Notes: generated by a model not told the origin, from the letters alone. DNA of 41,366 nt from an uncultured Acidobacteriota bacterium (GCA_903847195.1 CAINCZ010000047.1:1-41366); one strand, 5' to 3'. Positions 15,994 to 24,695 are shown, numbered from the stretch's first letter. Numbers and translations are program-made.

Positions 15994-16947
15994 CTAGAAC
16001 CCGTACAGCTTCGCCGCATTCTCGGCGAGGATTTGCTTGCGCACCTTCGCATCCGGAGACACGGCGGCCAGCAGGTCAAACATCGCAGCGTCATCGGGCT
16101 TGACCGCCGAGCCGGGATGCGGCCAGTTGCTCGCCCACACCAGCCGTCCCGGGACCTTCTTCACGTATTCGGACGCCACGGCGACCGTGTCGGAGAAGCT
16201 CGGCGGACCGACCTTTGACTCCTCAAACGTGATCTTCACCCACGCCTTGCCCTGCTTCATCAGGTCGCAGACCATGGCAAACAGCTGGTCTTTCACGTGT
16301 CCTGCATCCTGCACGTGCGCCAGATGATCGAACACAACCGGGCATGGCAGGCGGTTCAGCAACTCCTTGTTCGCGTAAATGTCTTCGCCCGCAGCCTGAA
16401 TCTGCACGTGCCAGCCGATAGCGGCAAACCGCTTGGCCAGCGGCTCCATCATCTGCCAGTTGGTGCCGCCGCCCTTCTGCAACAGGTTGAACCGCATGCC
16501 GCGCATCCCGGCCCGCTGCATCTGCTTCAGCTCCGCATCGCTGATGGACGGCGCCACCACGGCGATACCGCGCGCCTTTTTCGGCCCCAGGGCCTTCATC
16601 GAAGCCAGCACCAGGCTGTTGTCCGTGCCGTAATGCGAAGGCTGCACCACCACGCTCCGCGACATCCCCAACCGCTGTTGCAGCAGCCGGTATTCGGAAA
16701 GCAGCGCCTCCGGAGGCTTCATCGTCACCGAGGGCGCAAACGGATAACGATAGTCGTAGATATGATGATGGCAGTCGGTCGTGTTGGCCGGGGCCTCCAA
16801 CCGGGGCGCATCCGTCCCGGCCGAAAGCGCCACCTTCACCGCCTTGCCCTTCGCGGCAAAGCCGGTCTCGGCCAGCGCCGCAACTCCTGCAATCACTCCT
16901 GGCACCGCAATAAGGAACCTTCTCCGGTTCCAGCCATCGCCCTGCAT
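15994..16947 (-). CDS. Tat-exported COG3618-type amidohydrolase (LigI-like TIM barrel)
   Basis: 317 residues. The N-terminus carries a twin-arginine signal (NRRRFLIAVPGVIAGVAALA, residues 6-25). A TIM-barrel amidohydrolase-2 domain follows with TDCHHHIYD (the HxH-type motif), VVVQPSHYG, a barrel strand ending VVFDHLAH and the C-terminal VWASNWPHPG. This is the arrangement of 2-pyrone-4,6-dicarboxylate lactonase and related sugar-lactone hydrolases; the true substrate is unknown. The residue before WPHP, usually an Asp in LigI, is Asn here. Start ATG 16947 has AGGAG 7 bases upstream; an in-frame ATG at 16983 is less likely. A Tat signal on this family implies periplasmic action. Confidence 0.82.
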   Translation of the reverse strand: MQGDGWNRRRFLIAVPGVIAGVAALAETGFAAKGKAVKVALSAGTDAPRLEAPANTTDCHHHIYDYRYPFAPSVTMKPPEALLSEYRLLQQRLGMSRSVVVQPSHYGTDNSLVLASMKALGPKKARGIAVVAPSISDAELKQMQRAGMRGMRFNLLQKGGGTNWQMMEPLAKRFAAIGWHVQIQAAGEDIYANKELLNRLPCPVVFDHLAHVQDAGHVKDQLFAMVCDLMKQGKAWVKITFEESKVGPPSFSDTVAVASEYVKKVPGRLVWASNWPHPGSAVKPDDAAMFDLLAAVSPDAKVRKQILAENAAKLYGF

Positions 16948-17261
16948 AGTCGTCTCCTGTTGAAAAAATGCCCGCAACTGCATGGATGGAGCGGCCCGCG
17001 ATTGCTCTAGGTATGAAGGCTATGGGACCCAATGGAAGTTATTTGTGTTTCTGTTCTTCCAGATGTATGCGCTGCAACGGTGGCTTAGTTTCCGTCCAGC
17101 GCGGCAGTTTACGCGATTCGGAGCGCGGGATTACCTGGTATCTGGAATTTGCGATTGCTTCAAGCAGCGGACGCGGCCCGTTTTGGAATGGACGGCAGCT
17201 GGAAACGGCGGTTGAGCGCCCGCCTGCGCGCCCCGCTGCAGACGGGCCAGCGAATATGAGT
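16948..17261. other. intergenic region with nothing firmly identified
   Basis: The 314 bases between hutI and the amidohydrolase are less GC-rich than the flanks. A weak minus-strand TTGAAG-17-TACCAG pair near 17164-17136 could drive the amidohydrolase. A plus-strand open frame crosses the region but has no homology I recognise. Confidence 0.3.
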
Positions 17262-18533
17262 TCAGTCGGCTACCGGCCTACCTGCAATGATCACCCGCTC
17301 GCAGCGGTTGTCGCCGAACCAGTATGAAATCTCGCGATAGTCCCCGACATCGAAGATCGCAAGGTCGGCGTCCTTGCCTGCCTCGACGGATCCCTTGCGG
17401 TCGCCGAGGTTCAGCGCGCAGGCGCCGTTGATCGTGGCTGCCGCAATCGCCTCGGCCGCTGTCATCTTCATCTGCGTCGTCGCCAGCGAGAGCACCAGTG
17501 GCATCGACGGCGTGGGCGCCGTGCCCGGATTAAAGTCGGTCGCCAGCGCCACCGCCACACCCGCCTCGATCAGCTTGCGGGCCGGAGCGTAGTGCTTAAG
17601 GCCGAGAAAGTAATTCGCCGCCGGCAGCAGCGTGGCCACCGTGCTCGATTGCGCCAACTCGGGCAGGTCCTCGTCCATCACGCAATCCAGGTGATCCACC
17701 GAAGCCGGATTGAGGCGCAGCAGTTCGTGCAGGGACGCCGGAGAAAGCTGGCAGGCATGAACGCGCGCCACCAGGTTGTGCTGCCAGGCGGCGGTGAAAA
17801 TCTGGTCCGCCTCCTCGGCGGTGAAGGCGCCGTGCTCGCAGAAGACGTCCACGAACCACGCCAACTGCCGCTCGTCGGCCTGCGGGATCATCTCTTCGCA
17901 GATCAGCCGCACATACTCTGCGCGATCTTCGCGATGCTCCGGCGGCACCACATGCGCCGCCAGCAGCGTCGGCGCCACCGTGCCCGGAAACTGTTTGGCT
18001 GCGCGGTCGATTGCCTCCAGCGACTTCAGCTCCGACTCCACGCTCAGTCCGTAGCCGCTCTTGGCCTCGATCGTCGTCGTGCCCTGCGCCAGCATGCGGT
18101 TGAAGTTGTCGAGCGTTAAGCGCGTTAACTCCGCGACCGGGGCCCGGCGCACGCCGTCGATGCTCGACCGGATGCCGCCACCCGCCGCCGCAATCGCCTC
18201 ATAGGTCGCTCCCGCCGCGCGCTTCTCATAGTCCACTAGGCGCGGAGCGGCAAACACCGGATGCGTGTGCGAATCGACAAAGCCGGGCAGCACCACCTTA
18301 CCCGTGCAGTCGATCTCTCGCAGGCTTCGCTTGTGCTGCCGCACCCACTGATCGCGCACCGCCTCGCTCGTCGTCCCCACCGACACGATCTTGCCGGCCG
18401 CACAAAGCACCGCCGCGTCTTCGACGATTCCCAATTGCCCCAACGCCGCGCCGCGCCGCGGCCCGGCATCGTCACTGCGCAGGGTTATGAGTTGACTGAT
18501 ATTGGTGAGCAGCAGCGGAGCTTCAGCTTTCAT
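17262..18533 (-). CDS. hutI: imidazolonepropionase
   Basis: A 423-residue metal-dependent amidohydrolase that opens imidazolone-5-propionate to N-formimino-glutamate, the third step of histidine degradation. Metal and substrate motifs visible are DSHTHPVFA (H89, H91), EAKSGYGLS (family signature), LAAHVVPPEH (H194), ARVHACQLS (H259) and LATDFNPGT (metal-binding Asp). The residue two after H259, usually acidic (HAE/HAD), is Cys261. The frame is open to 18635, but ATG 18533 begins family-like sequence; its ribosome site is weak. No hutU, hutH or hutG lies nearby, so the rest of the pathway must be elsewhere if it exists. Confidence 0.9.
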   Translation of the reverse strand: MKAEAPLLLTNISQLITLRSDDAGPRRGAALGQLGIVEDAAVLCAAGKIVSVGTTSEAVRDQWVRQHKRSLREIDCTGKVVLPGFVDSHTHPVFAAPRLVDYEKRAAGATYEAIAAAGGGIRSSIDGVRRAPVAELTRLTLDNFNRMLAQGTTTIEAKSGYGLSVESELKSLEAIDRAAKQFPGTVAPTLLAAHVVPPEHREDRAEYVRLICEEMIPQADERQLAWFVDVFCEHGAFTAEEADQIFTAAWQHNLVARVHACQLSPASLHELLRLNPASVDHLDCVMDEDLPELAQSSTVATLLPAANYFLGLKHYAPARKLIEAGVAVALATDFNPGTAPTPSMPLVLSLATTQMKMTAAEAIAAATINGACALNLGDRKGSVEAGKDADLAIFDVGDYREISYWFGDNRCERVIIAGRPVAD

Positions 18534-18700
18534 GACAGGGGATCCGTAAGGCGATGTATTCTTGCCGATAAGGCCACCCTGCACCGGCAATGCGACCCTG
18601 CCGCGGCAGCAGCGCCGCCAGATCAGCAGTTTCACGGCTAATTATACGAGTTAGTGCCTGCAGCGGATCAATGCGCGCCATGTTGGGCGAATGCCGGGCG

Positions 18701-19108
18701 CTACCAGGTGTTGTAGGCGGTACCTTCCGAGGACACGGCGCTGGAGCCGGAGCGGACATCGGTAATCCCAGGCTGCGTCTGGTCTACCGACATCATCACA
18801 TCTTCCTGCTCGACCTGCCAGGTGGTGTTGGAACTGGTGATGGGATCTTTCGGGATGACCTTCAAATAGCCGGCCGAGATGAGGTCTTCGAGCGACTGCG
18901 GAGCCTTCTGCTTGTCTTCGGTGTACTGATTGATGACACTGCGCAACGTGTAGAGGTCCTGACGCAGGACGGTCTCGCGCGCACGGATAATCGACTGCTG
19001 GTAATTGGGCACGGATACGGCAACTAGAATCAGCACGATGCTCACCACAATGATCATCTCGATCAGGGTGAAGCCGCGCTGCCGGCGTCGCTGGTTGCTC
19101 ATCCTCAT
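18701..19108 (-). CDS. GspG-like type II pseudopilin (second of two)
   Basis: A 135-residue pseudopilin. A short basic leader ends in RRRQRG, followed by the prepilin-peptidase site G|FTLIEMIIVVSIVLILVAV with the conserved Glu at +5. After the hydrophobic helix comes a GspG-like C-terminal domain with ARETVLRQDLYTLRSVINQYTEDKQKAPQSLEDLI (here a long run, residues about 35-70) and IPKDPIT, ending in YNTW. It should form or cap the pseudopilus of a type II-like secretion system in the inner membrane and periplasm. Start ATG 19108 has GGGGA upstream; ATG 19102 is equally in frame. It lies downstream of a secretin and a sister pseudopilin on the same strand. Confidence 0.85.
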   Translation of the reverse strand: MRMSNQRRRQRGFTLIEMIIVVSIVLILVAVSVPNYQQSIIRARETVLRQDLYTLRSVINQYTEDKQKAPQSLEDLISAGYLKVIPKDPITSSNTTWQVEQEDVMMSVDQTQPGITDVRSGSSAVSSEGTAYNTW

Positions 19109-19217
19109 ATGTTGATCCCCGTGCCTCTTTGCCCCGAACAACATTTTCCAACTTCAGGGCTGCGGCTGCAAGTAGCCCCGCGGTCAAAAAACTGGATCCC
19201 TCGCTTCGCCCAGGTGC

Positions 19218-19256
19218 CCCAGGTTCCGCGCCCTGCTCTTGGGGCGCTAACCTGGG
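19218..19256. repeat. GC-rich imperfect palindrome between the two pseudopilin genes
   Basis: CCCAGGTT (19218-19225) pairs with AACCTGGG (19249-19256), and GCGCCC (19228-19233) pairs with GGGCGC (19242-19247), leaving a small internal bulge and an 8-base loop. No T-run follows on the minus strand, so it may be a dispersed palindromic repeat or an mRNA-stabilising element rather than a terminator. Confidence 0.55.
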
Positions 19257-19296
19257 CCTTTGACGCGCAATCAATCGCGTCGCCTACGACCCGAAA

Positions 19297-19773
19297 CTAC
19301 CAGGTACGATATTTCGTACCATCCAGGCCCGTGCCTTGCGCCTTGGTGAATACATCGAAGACGCTTTGCCCGTCCCACGAATCCGAATCAGGATCGTCCT
19401 GCATGGAGCGCATGCCCCATTCGGTGTTATTGGTCATCGGGTCGCGCGGAATCTTTCGCAGAAAGCGAACCTTCTTGCCACCGATGTCCACGCCCTTGAC
19501 CAGTGTTTCCAGGTCGGGCGGATAGCCTTCGCTGCCGAGCTTGATCTGGAACTTACCCTGATCGGCGGCATCCTTATAGCGGTCGATAGCGTCGCGCATC
19601 ATCCACAGGTCGCGCCGCAGTTGGCGCTCCTTGGCACGCCTGATCTCAAAACGGGCCATCGGCAGGGCCATGCCCGTAAGGATAAGCATGATCGTAATGG
19701 CAGCGATCAGCTCAATCAGAGTCAGACCGCGCCCTCGACTTTGCAGTCGCAGCTTGCGGTGGAATAACGCCAT
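19297..19773 (-). CDS. GspG-like type II pseudopilin (first of two)
   Basis: A 158-residue pseudopilin. Leader MALFHRKLRLQSRGRG, then LTLIELIAAITIMLILTGMA: the +1 residue is Leu rather than the usual Phe, with Glu at +5 kept. A charged helix (RRAKERQLRRDLWMMRDAIDR) is followed by a GspG-like globular domain with GYPPDLETLV and FLRKIPRDPMTNNTEWG, and a C-terminal KYRTW that mirrors the sister protein's YNTW. It begins 61 bases after the secretin gene, so the three likely form one transcript. The longer, Asp-rich C-terminal loop (DDPDSDSWDG) could bind calcium as major pseudopilins do. Confidence 0.85.
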   Translation of the reverse strand: MALFHRKLRLQSRGRGLTLIELIAAITIMLILTGMALPMARFEIRRAKERQLRRDLWMMRDAIDRYKDAADQGKFQIKLGSEGYPPDLETLVKGVDIGGKKVRFLRKIPRDPMTNNTEWGMRSMQDDPDSDSWDGQSVFDVFTKAQGTGLDGTKYRTW

Positions 19774-19834
19774 ATGCCCATTCTATCCGGCTTGCAGCCG
19801 GCGCGCAGGGCGCCGGCGGCCGGAGCAAGACCAG

Positions 19835-22165
19835 CTACTTGACGATGACGACGGCCTGCGTTCCCGAAGCCGAAATCGCCTGATTATTGGCGTCACGCAG
19901 ACCGGCGCGGGTGACCGATAGTCCTGCCTGACCCGCAGCCTTGGCCCGGAACGTGAGCGTCAAAATCGATCCCGAGCCGGAAGCCCCGCCAGAGTTAGGC
20001 GGACGATTGGCCGTCACCTGCATGGTTCCGGTGGCGGGATCGTCGCGGTGCGCCAAGGCCACCGCCTGATCTCCCTGTGCAAGGAAGCCGGCATTCGCAA
20101 CGTTCACGAATTGCAACCGGTTCTGGTCATAGTGCAGTTGCACTGGGACGGATGAAATGTTCTGCGCCCCGTTGATGACGAGTTCCACATTGAAAGTCTG
20201 CCCCACGGCAGTACTCACCTGCTGCGGATTGAAGGCCAGCACGACCGGCGCACCTGCCACGGTCGGAGCCGTCGCAGCGGCGCCAGTTGGAGCAGGCGGC
20301 GGCGCGGCGGCCGGAGTCGAACTAGCCGGGGTCGCTGGAGCCGGAGCGGCAGCAGGAGCAGCGGCCGGGGCCGGAGTGCGCGGAGCCGCCGCCGGCGGAT
20401 AGTACTTGCGCAATTCGATATTGTTGGCCGTGCCGACATCGAGCGGGCGTAGGTTGAGCTCGCTCAGCTCCTGCGAGCGCACGATGTGCGGAATCAGCGC
20501 AAATACGATCTCATTCTGCCTGCGGTCGATATTCGTCGTGCTGAACAGGTACTTGAAGAGCGGAACGTTGCTCAGCCCGGGCAGGCCGCTCAGCGCCTTC
20601 ACATCCGAATCCTCGAGCACGCCGCCGAGCAGATTGACTTCGCCATCGCGCAGGCGGATTTCGTGCTCGATCTTGCGCTGCCCGATGATGGGCTGACTGA
20701 TGCCGCCGATGTTGGACTGGCCGGTGACAGCAGAGATATCCATCGTCAGCTTCAGCGTAACTTCGCGGTTGGCATGGATGCGGGGCGTGATGTCGATGTT
20801 GACGCCCACGTCGATGTATTGGAACTGGGTGTTGACCAGCGCACTCACGGCCAGGCCGCCGACGCCGGACTGGTACGAACCGGTGGCCACCGGCACGCGG
20901 TCACCGATCTTCAGCGTGGCTTTCTGGCCATCCAGGGCGCGAATCTGCGGATTCTGAATCAGGCGGGTCGAACTGTCAGTGAACAGGAAATTCGCCTGCG
21001 CCTGCGAAATCGTCACCGCAAAGTCGGTGGCATTCAGGTGGGCCAGCGCGTTCAGCGTTACGCTGCCGGTGGAACTCGTGCTGGCAGTGCTGGAACTGGT
21101 GCTGCTGCTGGAACTGCTGCTGCTGCTGGACAGGTTGTTCTGCAAGGCCACGCTGGCGCTGGTGGGCGGGTTGATGCCCAGATTGCGCACCTTCTGGCGC
21201 TGCACCTGCATGATGGCAACTTCGACGACCACCTCGGAGCGCGACTTGTCGAGATCGTTGATGATCTTGTCGGCCAGCGCAACCTGGTCGGGCGTGCCGC
21301 GCACAATGATGGCCCCCTGGCTGGGAATCTGCGTCAGGCGGCTGACTTCAAGAATCGTGCGCAGCGTGTTGACGACGTCTTGCAGTTCGGTGGGCTGCGA
21401 AAGGTTGGAGAGATAGAACGTCTTAATGATGTTCTGCTCCAGCTCCTTGCGCTTCGCCGGGGTATCGGCGGCTATGAAGATGGTGTTGCCCGTAACCGGG
21501 CGCCAGAAGGTCTTGGACTCCATGGCGACCAACTGCAGCGACTCTGCGAGCGTGACGGTATTCAGTTCGATATGGATGCGGCGCGAGGTGTAATCGGGGT
21601 CGAACAAGACGTTGATACCGGCCAGTTTGCCGATGGTCTCGAAAACGACCTTGCTGTCTTCCGTGAGCTTGAGCGTGATGGGAACGTTGGAGATGGTGGT
21701 GAGATCAATCATCCCGCCTGCACCCTCGACGCGCTGGCGCAGTGGCGAGATAGGCGGCGCGACCACAGCCGAACCGCCGGGACCCCGGGCCGCGGCGGCA
21801 TCCATCAGCACGCGCGTGCGGCGAATCTCCTGTTGGGCGATAAAGCTGGATGGATCAATCGCCAGGCCCTTTTCAAATTCCGCCAAGGCCTCCTGCAGCT
21901 TGCCCTGATCCCGCAGCTTCTGGCCGCGAGTCACGTGCACCGAGCCAGCCAGCACGCGGGTGCGCGTGGCCGAGGCGCGGTAGCGCAGGTCCTTGGGCTT
22001 CAGTTCGTAGGCCTGCCGATAGAAGTCGTAGGCCGATTCCATGTTCTGGCGGGCCTCGGCATCACGGCCCTGACTGAACAGGGTGGCTGCCTTGTCCGCC
22101 ATAAGAGGCAGCACGCCCGCCAACAAAAGGGCCGCCACCAGGCTGAGTCGCAAGAATGTCTTCAT
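19835..22165 (-). CDS. type II/IV-pilus-type secretin with N-terminal TPR-like repeats and C-terminal cohesin-like domain
   Basis: 776 residues. A signal peptide (1-23, MKTFLRLSLVAALLLAG...) is followed by TPR-like repeats (about 25-125, with AYDFYRQAYELKP and ALAEFEKGLAIDP). Next are the N0/STN domain (about 150-235), an N1 domain (about 245-315, SQGAIIVRGTPDQVALADKII) and the secretin core (about 380-590, with LIQNPQIRALDGQKATLKIGD and EVNLLGGVLEDSD). The core is interrupted near 345-372 by a Ser/Thr-rich run. An Ala/Pro linker (about 600-650) joins a cohesin-like beta-sandwich (about 655-776, AGAPVVLAFNPQQVSTAVGQTFNVEL, here split, to the C-terminus). It should form the outer-membrane pore for the pseudopilins downstream. 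Start ATG 22165 was chosen over 22201 for the signal peptide. Confidence 0.9.
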   Translation of the reverse strand: MKTFLRLSLVAALLLAGVLPLMADKAATLFSQGRDAEARQNMESAYDFYRQAYELKPKDLRYRASATRTRVLAGSVHVTRGQKLRDQGKLQEALAEFEKGLAIDPSSFIAQQEIRRTRVLMDAAAARGPGGSAVVAPPISPLRQRVEGAGGMIDLTTISNVPITLKLTEDSKVVFETIGKLAGINVLFDPDYTSRRIHIELNTVTLAESLQLVAMESKTFWRPVTGNTIFIAADTPAKRKELEQNIIKTFYLSNLSQPTELQDVVNTLRTILEVSRLTQIPSQGAIIVRGTPDQVALADKIINDLDKSRSEVVVEVAIMQVQRQKVRNLGINPPTSASVALQNNLSSSSSSSSSSTSSSTASTSSTGSVTLNALAHLNATDFAVTISQAQANFLFTDSSTRLIQNPQIRALDGQKATLKIGDRVPVATGSYQSGVGGLAVSALVNTQFQYIDVGVNIDITPRIHANREVTLKLTMDISAVTGQSNIGGISQPIIGQRKIEHEIRLRDGEVNLLGGVLEDSDVKALSGLPGLSNVPLFKYLFSTTNIDRRQNEIVFALIPHIVRSQELSELNLRPLDVGTANNIELRKYYPPAAAPRTPAPAAAPAAAPAPATPASSTPAAAPPPAPTGAAATAPTVAGAPVVLAFNPQQVSTAVGQTFNVELVINGAQNISSVPVQLHYDQNRLQFVNVANAGFLAQGDQAVALAHRDDPATGTMQVTANRPPNSGGASGSGSILTLTFRAKAAGQAGLSVTRAGLRDANNQAISASGTQAVVIVK

Positions 22166-22340
22166 TCCCTTGCTTCCACGTGCAAACGATACCCGCGCCA
22201 AACAAGCCTCCCCAAGGCTAATACCGAGTTGCTCGCACTGCTAGCCTCTTAACGGAAACCCGATTTGCTGATTATAGTTCTGCGCGGGCGAAACGTCGCC
22301 TACACAAAACCAATCCGGGAATTCCAATATCGAGTCCCCG

Positions 22341-22363
22341 CACAGCCTTATTAACGGGCTGTG
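22341..22363. repeat. inverted repeat in the secretin/smpB divergent gap
   Basis: CACAGCC (22341-22347) and GGCTGTG (22357-22363) flank a 9-base A/T-rich centre (TTATTAACG). It could be an operator or a weak hairpin; the gap (22166-22508) separates divergent genes and shows no clear -35/-10 pair on either strand. Confidence 0.4.
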
Positions 22364-22508
22364 TTAGGATACAGAGTTTTTGGGTAATAGTGGGAGTGTT
22401 ACTCTGGCTATATTCGCAGAGCCCGAGAGCGGGGGTAGCCGGACCATTCCGCCGCAGATCCGGGCTAGGCCCGGGCAGGCATCGAACGAACAGGATAACG
22501 ACAGGATT

Positions 22509-23030
22509 ATGGCGCGTCCCTCGCAACCAACCCAGACGGAAAAACCGAAGAAGAAGCGCGACCCGGTAGCCGCCGGCGAGCGCGACGCGGCCTCAAACCG
22601 GTCGGCGGGGCATAACTATTTCCTGACGGATAGGTTTGAAGCCGGCGTCATGCTCACCGGCACCGAGGTGAAGTCCATCCGCGAAGGAAGGGCCAATCTG
22701 AGGGACGCTTACGGACTGGTCAAGGACGGCGAATTCTGGCTGCTGAACGCGCACATTGGCGCCTACCAGCCCGGAAGCTATATGAACCAGCCTCCGCTGC
22801 GAACCCGCAAGCTGCTGGTGCATAAAGAAGAGATCCGCAAGCTGATCGGCAAAAGCCAGATTAAAGGCATGACGCTGGTGCCCACGCGCATGTACTTCCG
22901 CAATGGCCGCGTCAAAATAGAGATGGCGCTGGCCAAGGGCAAGCAGCACTGGGACAAGCGCGAGACCGAACGGCGGCGCACCGCCGACAATGAGGCGCGC
23001 GACGCCATCGCCCGCAGTCGTAGGCAGTAA
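22509..23030 (+). CDS. smpB: SsrA-binding protein SmpB
   Basis: 173 residues. SmpB binds tmRNA and carries it to ribosomes stalled on broken mRNA (trans-translation). Diagnostic sequence includes HNYFLTDRFEAGVMLTGTEVKSIREG (split here), NLRDAYGLVKDGEFWLLNAHI, PLRTRKLLVHKEEI, KGMTLVPTRMYFRNGRVKIEMALAKGK (split) and the basic C-terminal tail KQHWDKRETERRR that acts in the ribosomal A site. An N-terminal basic extension (about 1-33) is longer than in E. coli SmpB. The frame is open to 22380, but ATG 22509 is the family start. No tmRNA gene is visible in the window. Confidence 0.95.
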   Translation: MARPSQPTQTEKPKKKRDPVAAGERDAASNRSAGHNYFLTDRFEAGVMLTGTEVKSIREGRANLRDAYGLVKDGEFWLLNAHIGAYQPGSYMNQPPLRTRKLLVHKEEIRKLIGKSQIKGMTLVPTRMYFRNGRVKIEMALAKGKQHWDKRETERRRTADNEARDAIARSRRQ

Positions 23031-23168
23031 ACACCGACCCTGCAAAGTTTTTCGCTGTAAGTCGCACTTAGGACGGCGAGCAATCATCCAATCCGAGTGT
23101 GTGCTTTCCGCAAGCAGGGCCCGCATTGTAAGGTGTCTGTAAATTTTCAATTCACAGGTAAGTTCACG

Positions 23169-24671
23169 ATGAAAACACGTGTAGTGGTGACACCGGTAGC
23201 CCAATTGGAAACGGAATGCCTGGTGGTATTGGCGCTGGACGAGTCGGCCAATGGCAACTCCAAGGCAGCCCCCAAGGTGCAAACCGCAGATGCGGCCGTG
23301 CTGGCTGCGGTGCGCGAGGTGGTAGAAGCCGGCGAGATCAGCGGCCGGATGCTGGAAACGGCGCTGATTCATCGCCCGCAGGGATTGCAAGCCAAGCGCC
23401 TGCTGCTGATCGGCGGCGGCAAGACGGCGAACTTCACCTCCTATGAGTTGCGGCGTGCGGCAGGCGCAGCGGTGCGCCTGCTGAAGGCGAAAAGCCTGCG
23501 CAGCTTTGCCCTGCTTCTGCCGCCGCTGGCTGGCGGGGCCCCCGAAGCAGCCAAGGCCGCCGTCGAAGGCGCGTTCGTCGGAAACTTCGATCCCGATACC
23601 TACAAGAGCGACCGCAAGGATCAGCGCATCGACGAGTTGACGCTTTCCGTCCCCGGAGGCGCTGAGGCTGCCCTAACCGCGGCGGTGCGCGAGGGCGTGA
23701 TCGTGGGAGAGTCGCAGAACGCGGCCCGCGAAATGACCAACGAACCTTCCAACCGGCTGACTCCGACCGTGCTCGCCGAGCGCGCGCAGAAGATCGCCGA
23801 TGAAGTAGGACTGAAGTGCAAAGTCTATGGCCCGGAGAAGATGCGCGAACTGCAGATGGGCGCGTTCCTCAGCGTCGCACAAGGTTCCGACGAGGAGCCG
23901 CGGCTGATCGTGCTGCGTTACGAACCCGAGGGAGCACCCGAGAAGCCGTGCATCGGGCTGATCGGCAAAGGGATCACCTTCGATAGCGGCGGCATCTCGC
24001 TCAAGCCCGGCGATGGCATGGAAAAGATGAAGTACGACATGGCGGGCGGTGCGTCGATGATCGGCGCCATGCGGGCGATTGCGCTCCTGAAGCCGGACGT
24101 CCGGGTAATCTCCATCATCTGTGCGACGGAGAACATGCCCTCAGGCAAGGCGCAGAAGCCGGGCGACGTGCAGATTGCCATGTCGGGCAAATCCATCGAA
24201 ATCATCAACACCGACGCCGAAGGCCGACTGGTGCTGGCCGACGGATTGCACTGGGCACGTCAGTTGGGCGCCACCCACCTGATCGACGCGGCCACGCTGA
24301 CGGGCTCCATCGTGGTGGCGCTGGGCTACATCAACGTCGGGCTGTTCGCCAATGACGATGAGATGTACCACCGCTTCGAAGCCGCCGAGAAGAAGGCGGG
24401 CGAGAAGATGTGGCGCATGCCGCTCGATGGCGAGTACCAGGAGTTGATCCGCTCCAACATCGCCGACATCGTGAACTCAGGCGGACGCTGGGGCGGCGCG
24501 GTGACGGGGGCCATGTTCCTGAAAGAATTTGTCGGCGACACGCCGTGGATCCACCTCGACATTGCCGGCACGGCATGGATGGAAGAGAACAAGCCGTGGA
24601 TCGCCAAGGGGCCTTCGGGAGTAACCATGCGCACGATCGTTGAGTATGTGCGGGCCATGGCCAAGAGTTAA
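23169..24671 (+). CDS. pepA: leucyl aminopeptidase (M17)
   Basis: A 500-residue M17 cytosolic aminopeptidase that removes N-terminal residues from peptides using two metal ions. The N-terminal macro-like domain (about 1-170) is followed by the catalytic domain: NEPSNRLTP, then GKGITFDSGGISLKPGDGMEKMK (metal and substrate Lys/Asp; split here), MPSGKAQKPGDV and the signature NTDAEGRL (about 347-354). The C-terminus has VTGAMFLKEFV and WIHLDIAGTAW. Length and motifs are standard. Start ATG 23169 is preferred over the open frame back to 23097. It follows smpB by 138 bases on the same strand and ends in a strong terminator. Confidence 0.95.
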   Translation: MKTRVVVTPVAQLETECLVVLALDESANGNSKAAPKVQTADAAVLAAVREVVEAGEISGRMLETALIHRPQGLQAKRLLLIGGGKTANFTSYELRRAAGAAVRLLKAKSLRSFALLLPPLAGGAPEAAKAAVEGAFVGNFDPDTYKSDRKDQRIDELTLSVPGGAEAALTAAVREGVIVGESQNAAREMTNEPSNRLTPTVLAERAQKIADEVGLKCKVYGPEKMRELQMGAFLSVAQGSDEEPRLIVLRYEPEGAPEKPCIGLIGKGITFDSGGISLKPGDGMEKMKYDMAGGASMIGAMRAIALLKPDVRVISIICATENMPSGKAQKPGDVQIAMSGKSIEIINTDAEGRLVLADGLHWARQLGATHLIDAATLTGSIVVALGYINVGLFANDDEMYHRFEAAEKKAGEKMWRMPLDGEYQELIRSNIADIVNSGGRWGGAVTGAMFLKEFVGDTPWIHLDIAGTAWMEENKPWIAKGPSGVTMRTIVEYVRAMAKS

Positions 24672-24695
24672 GAAACAAACAAATCGCAGTTCGGC

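Noticed and set aside
16968..17327. 119-codon plus-strand frame in the hutI/amidohydrolase gap
   Set aside because: It overlaps both flanking genes and resembles nothing known; no ribosome binding site.
20486..22252. 588-codon plus-strand frame opposite the secretin
   Set aside because: Antisense shadow of a well-supported secretin; no recognisable domain.
22509..23168. tmRNA gene beside smpB
   Set aside because: No tRNA-Ala-like ends or tag-peptide frame were found on either side.
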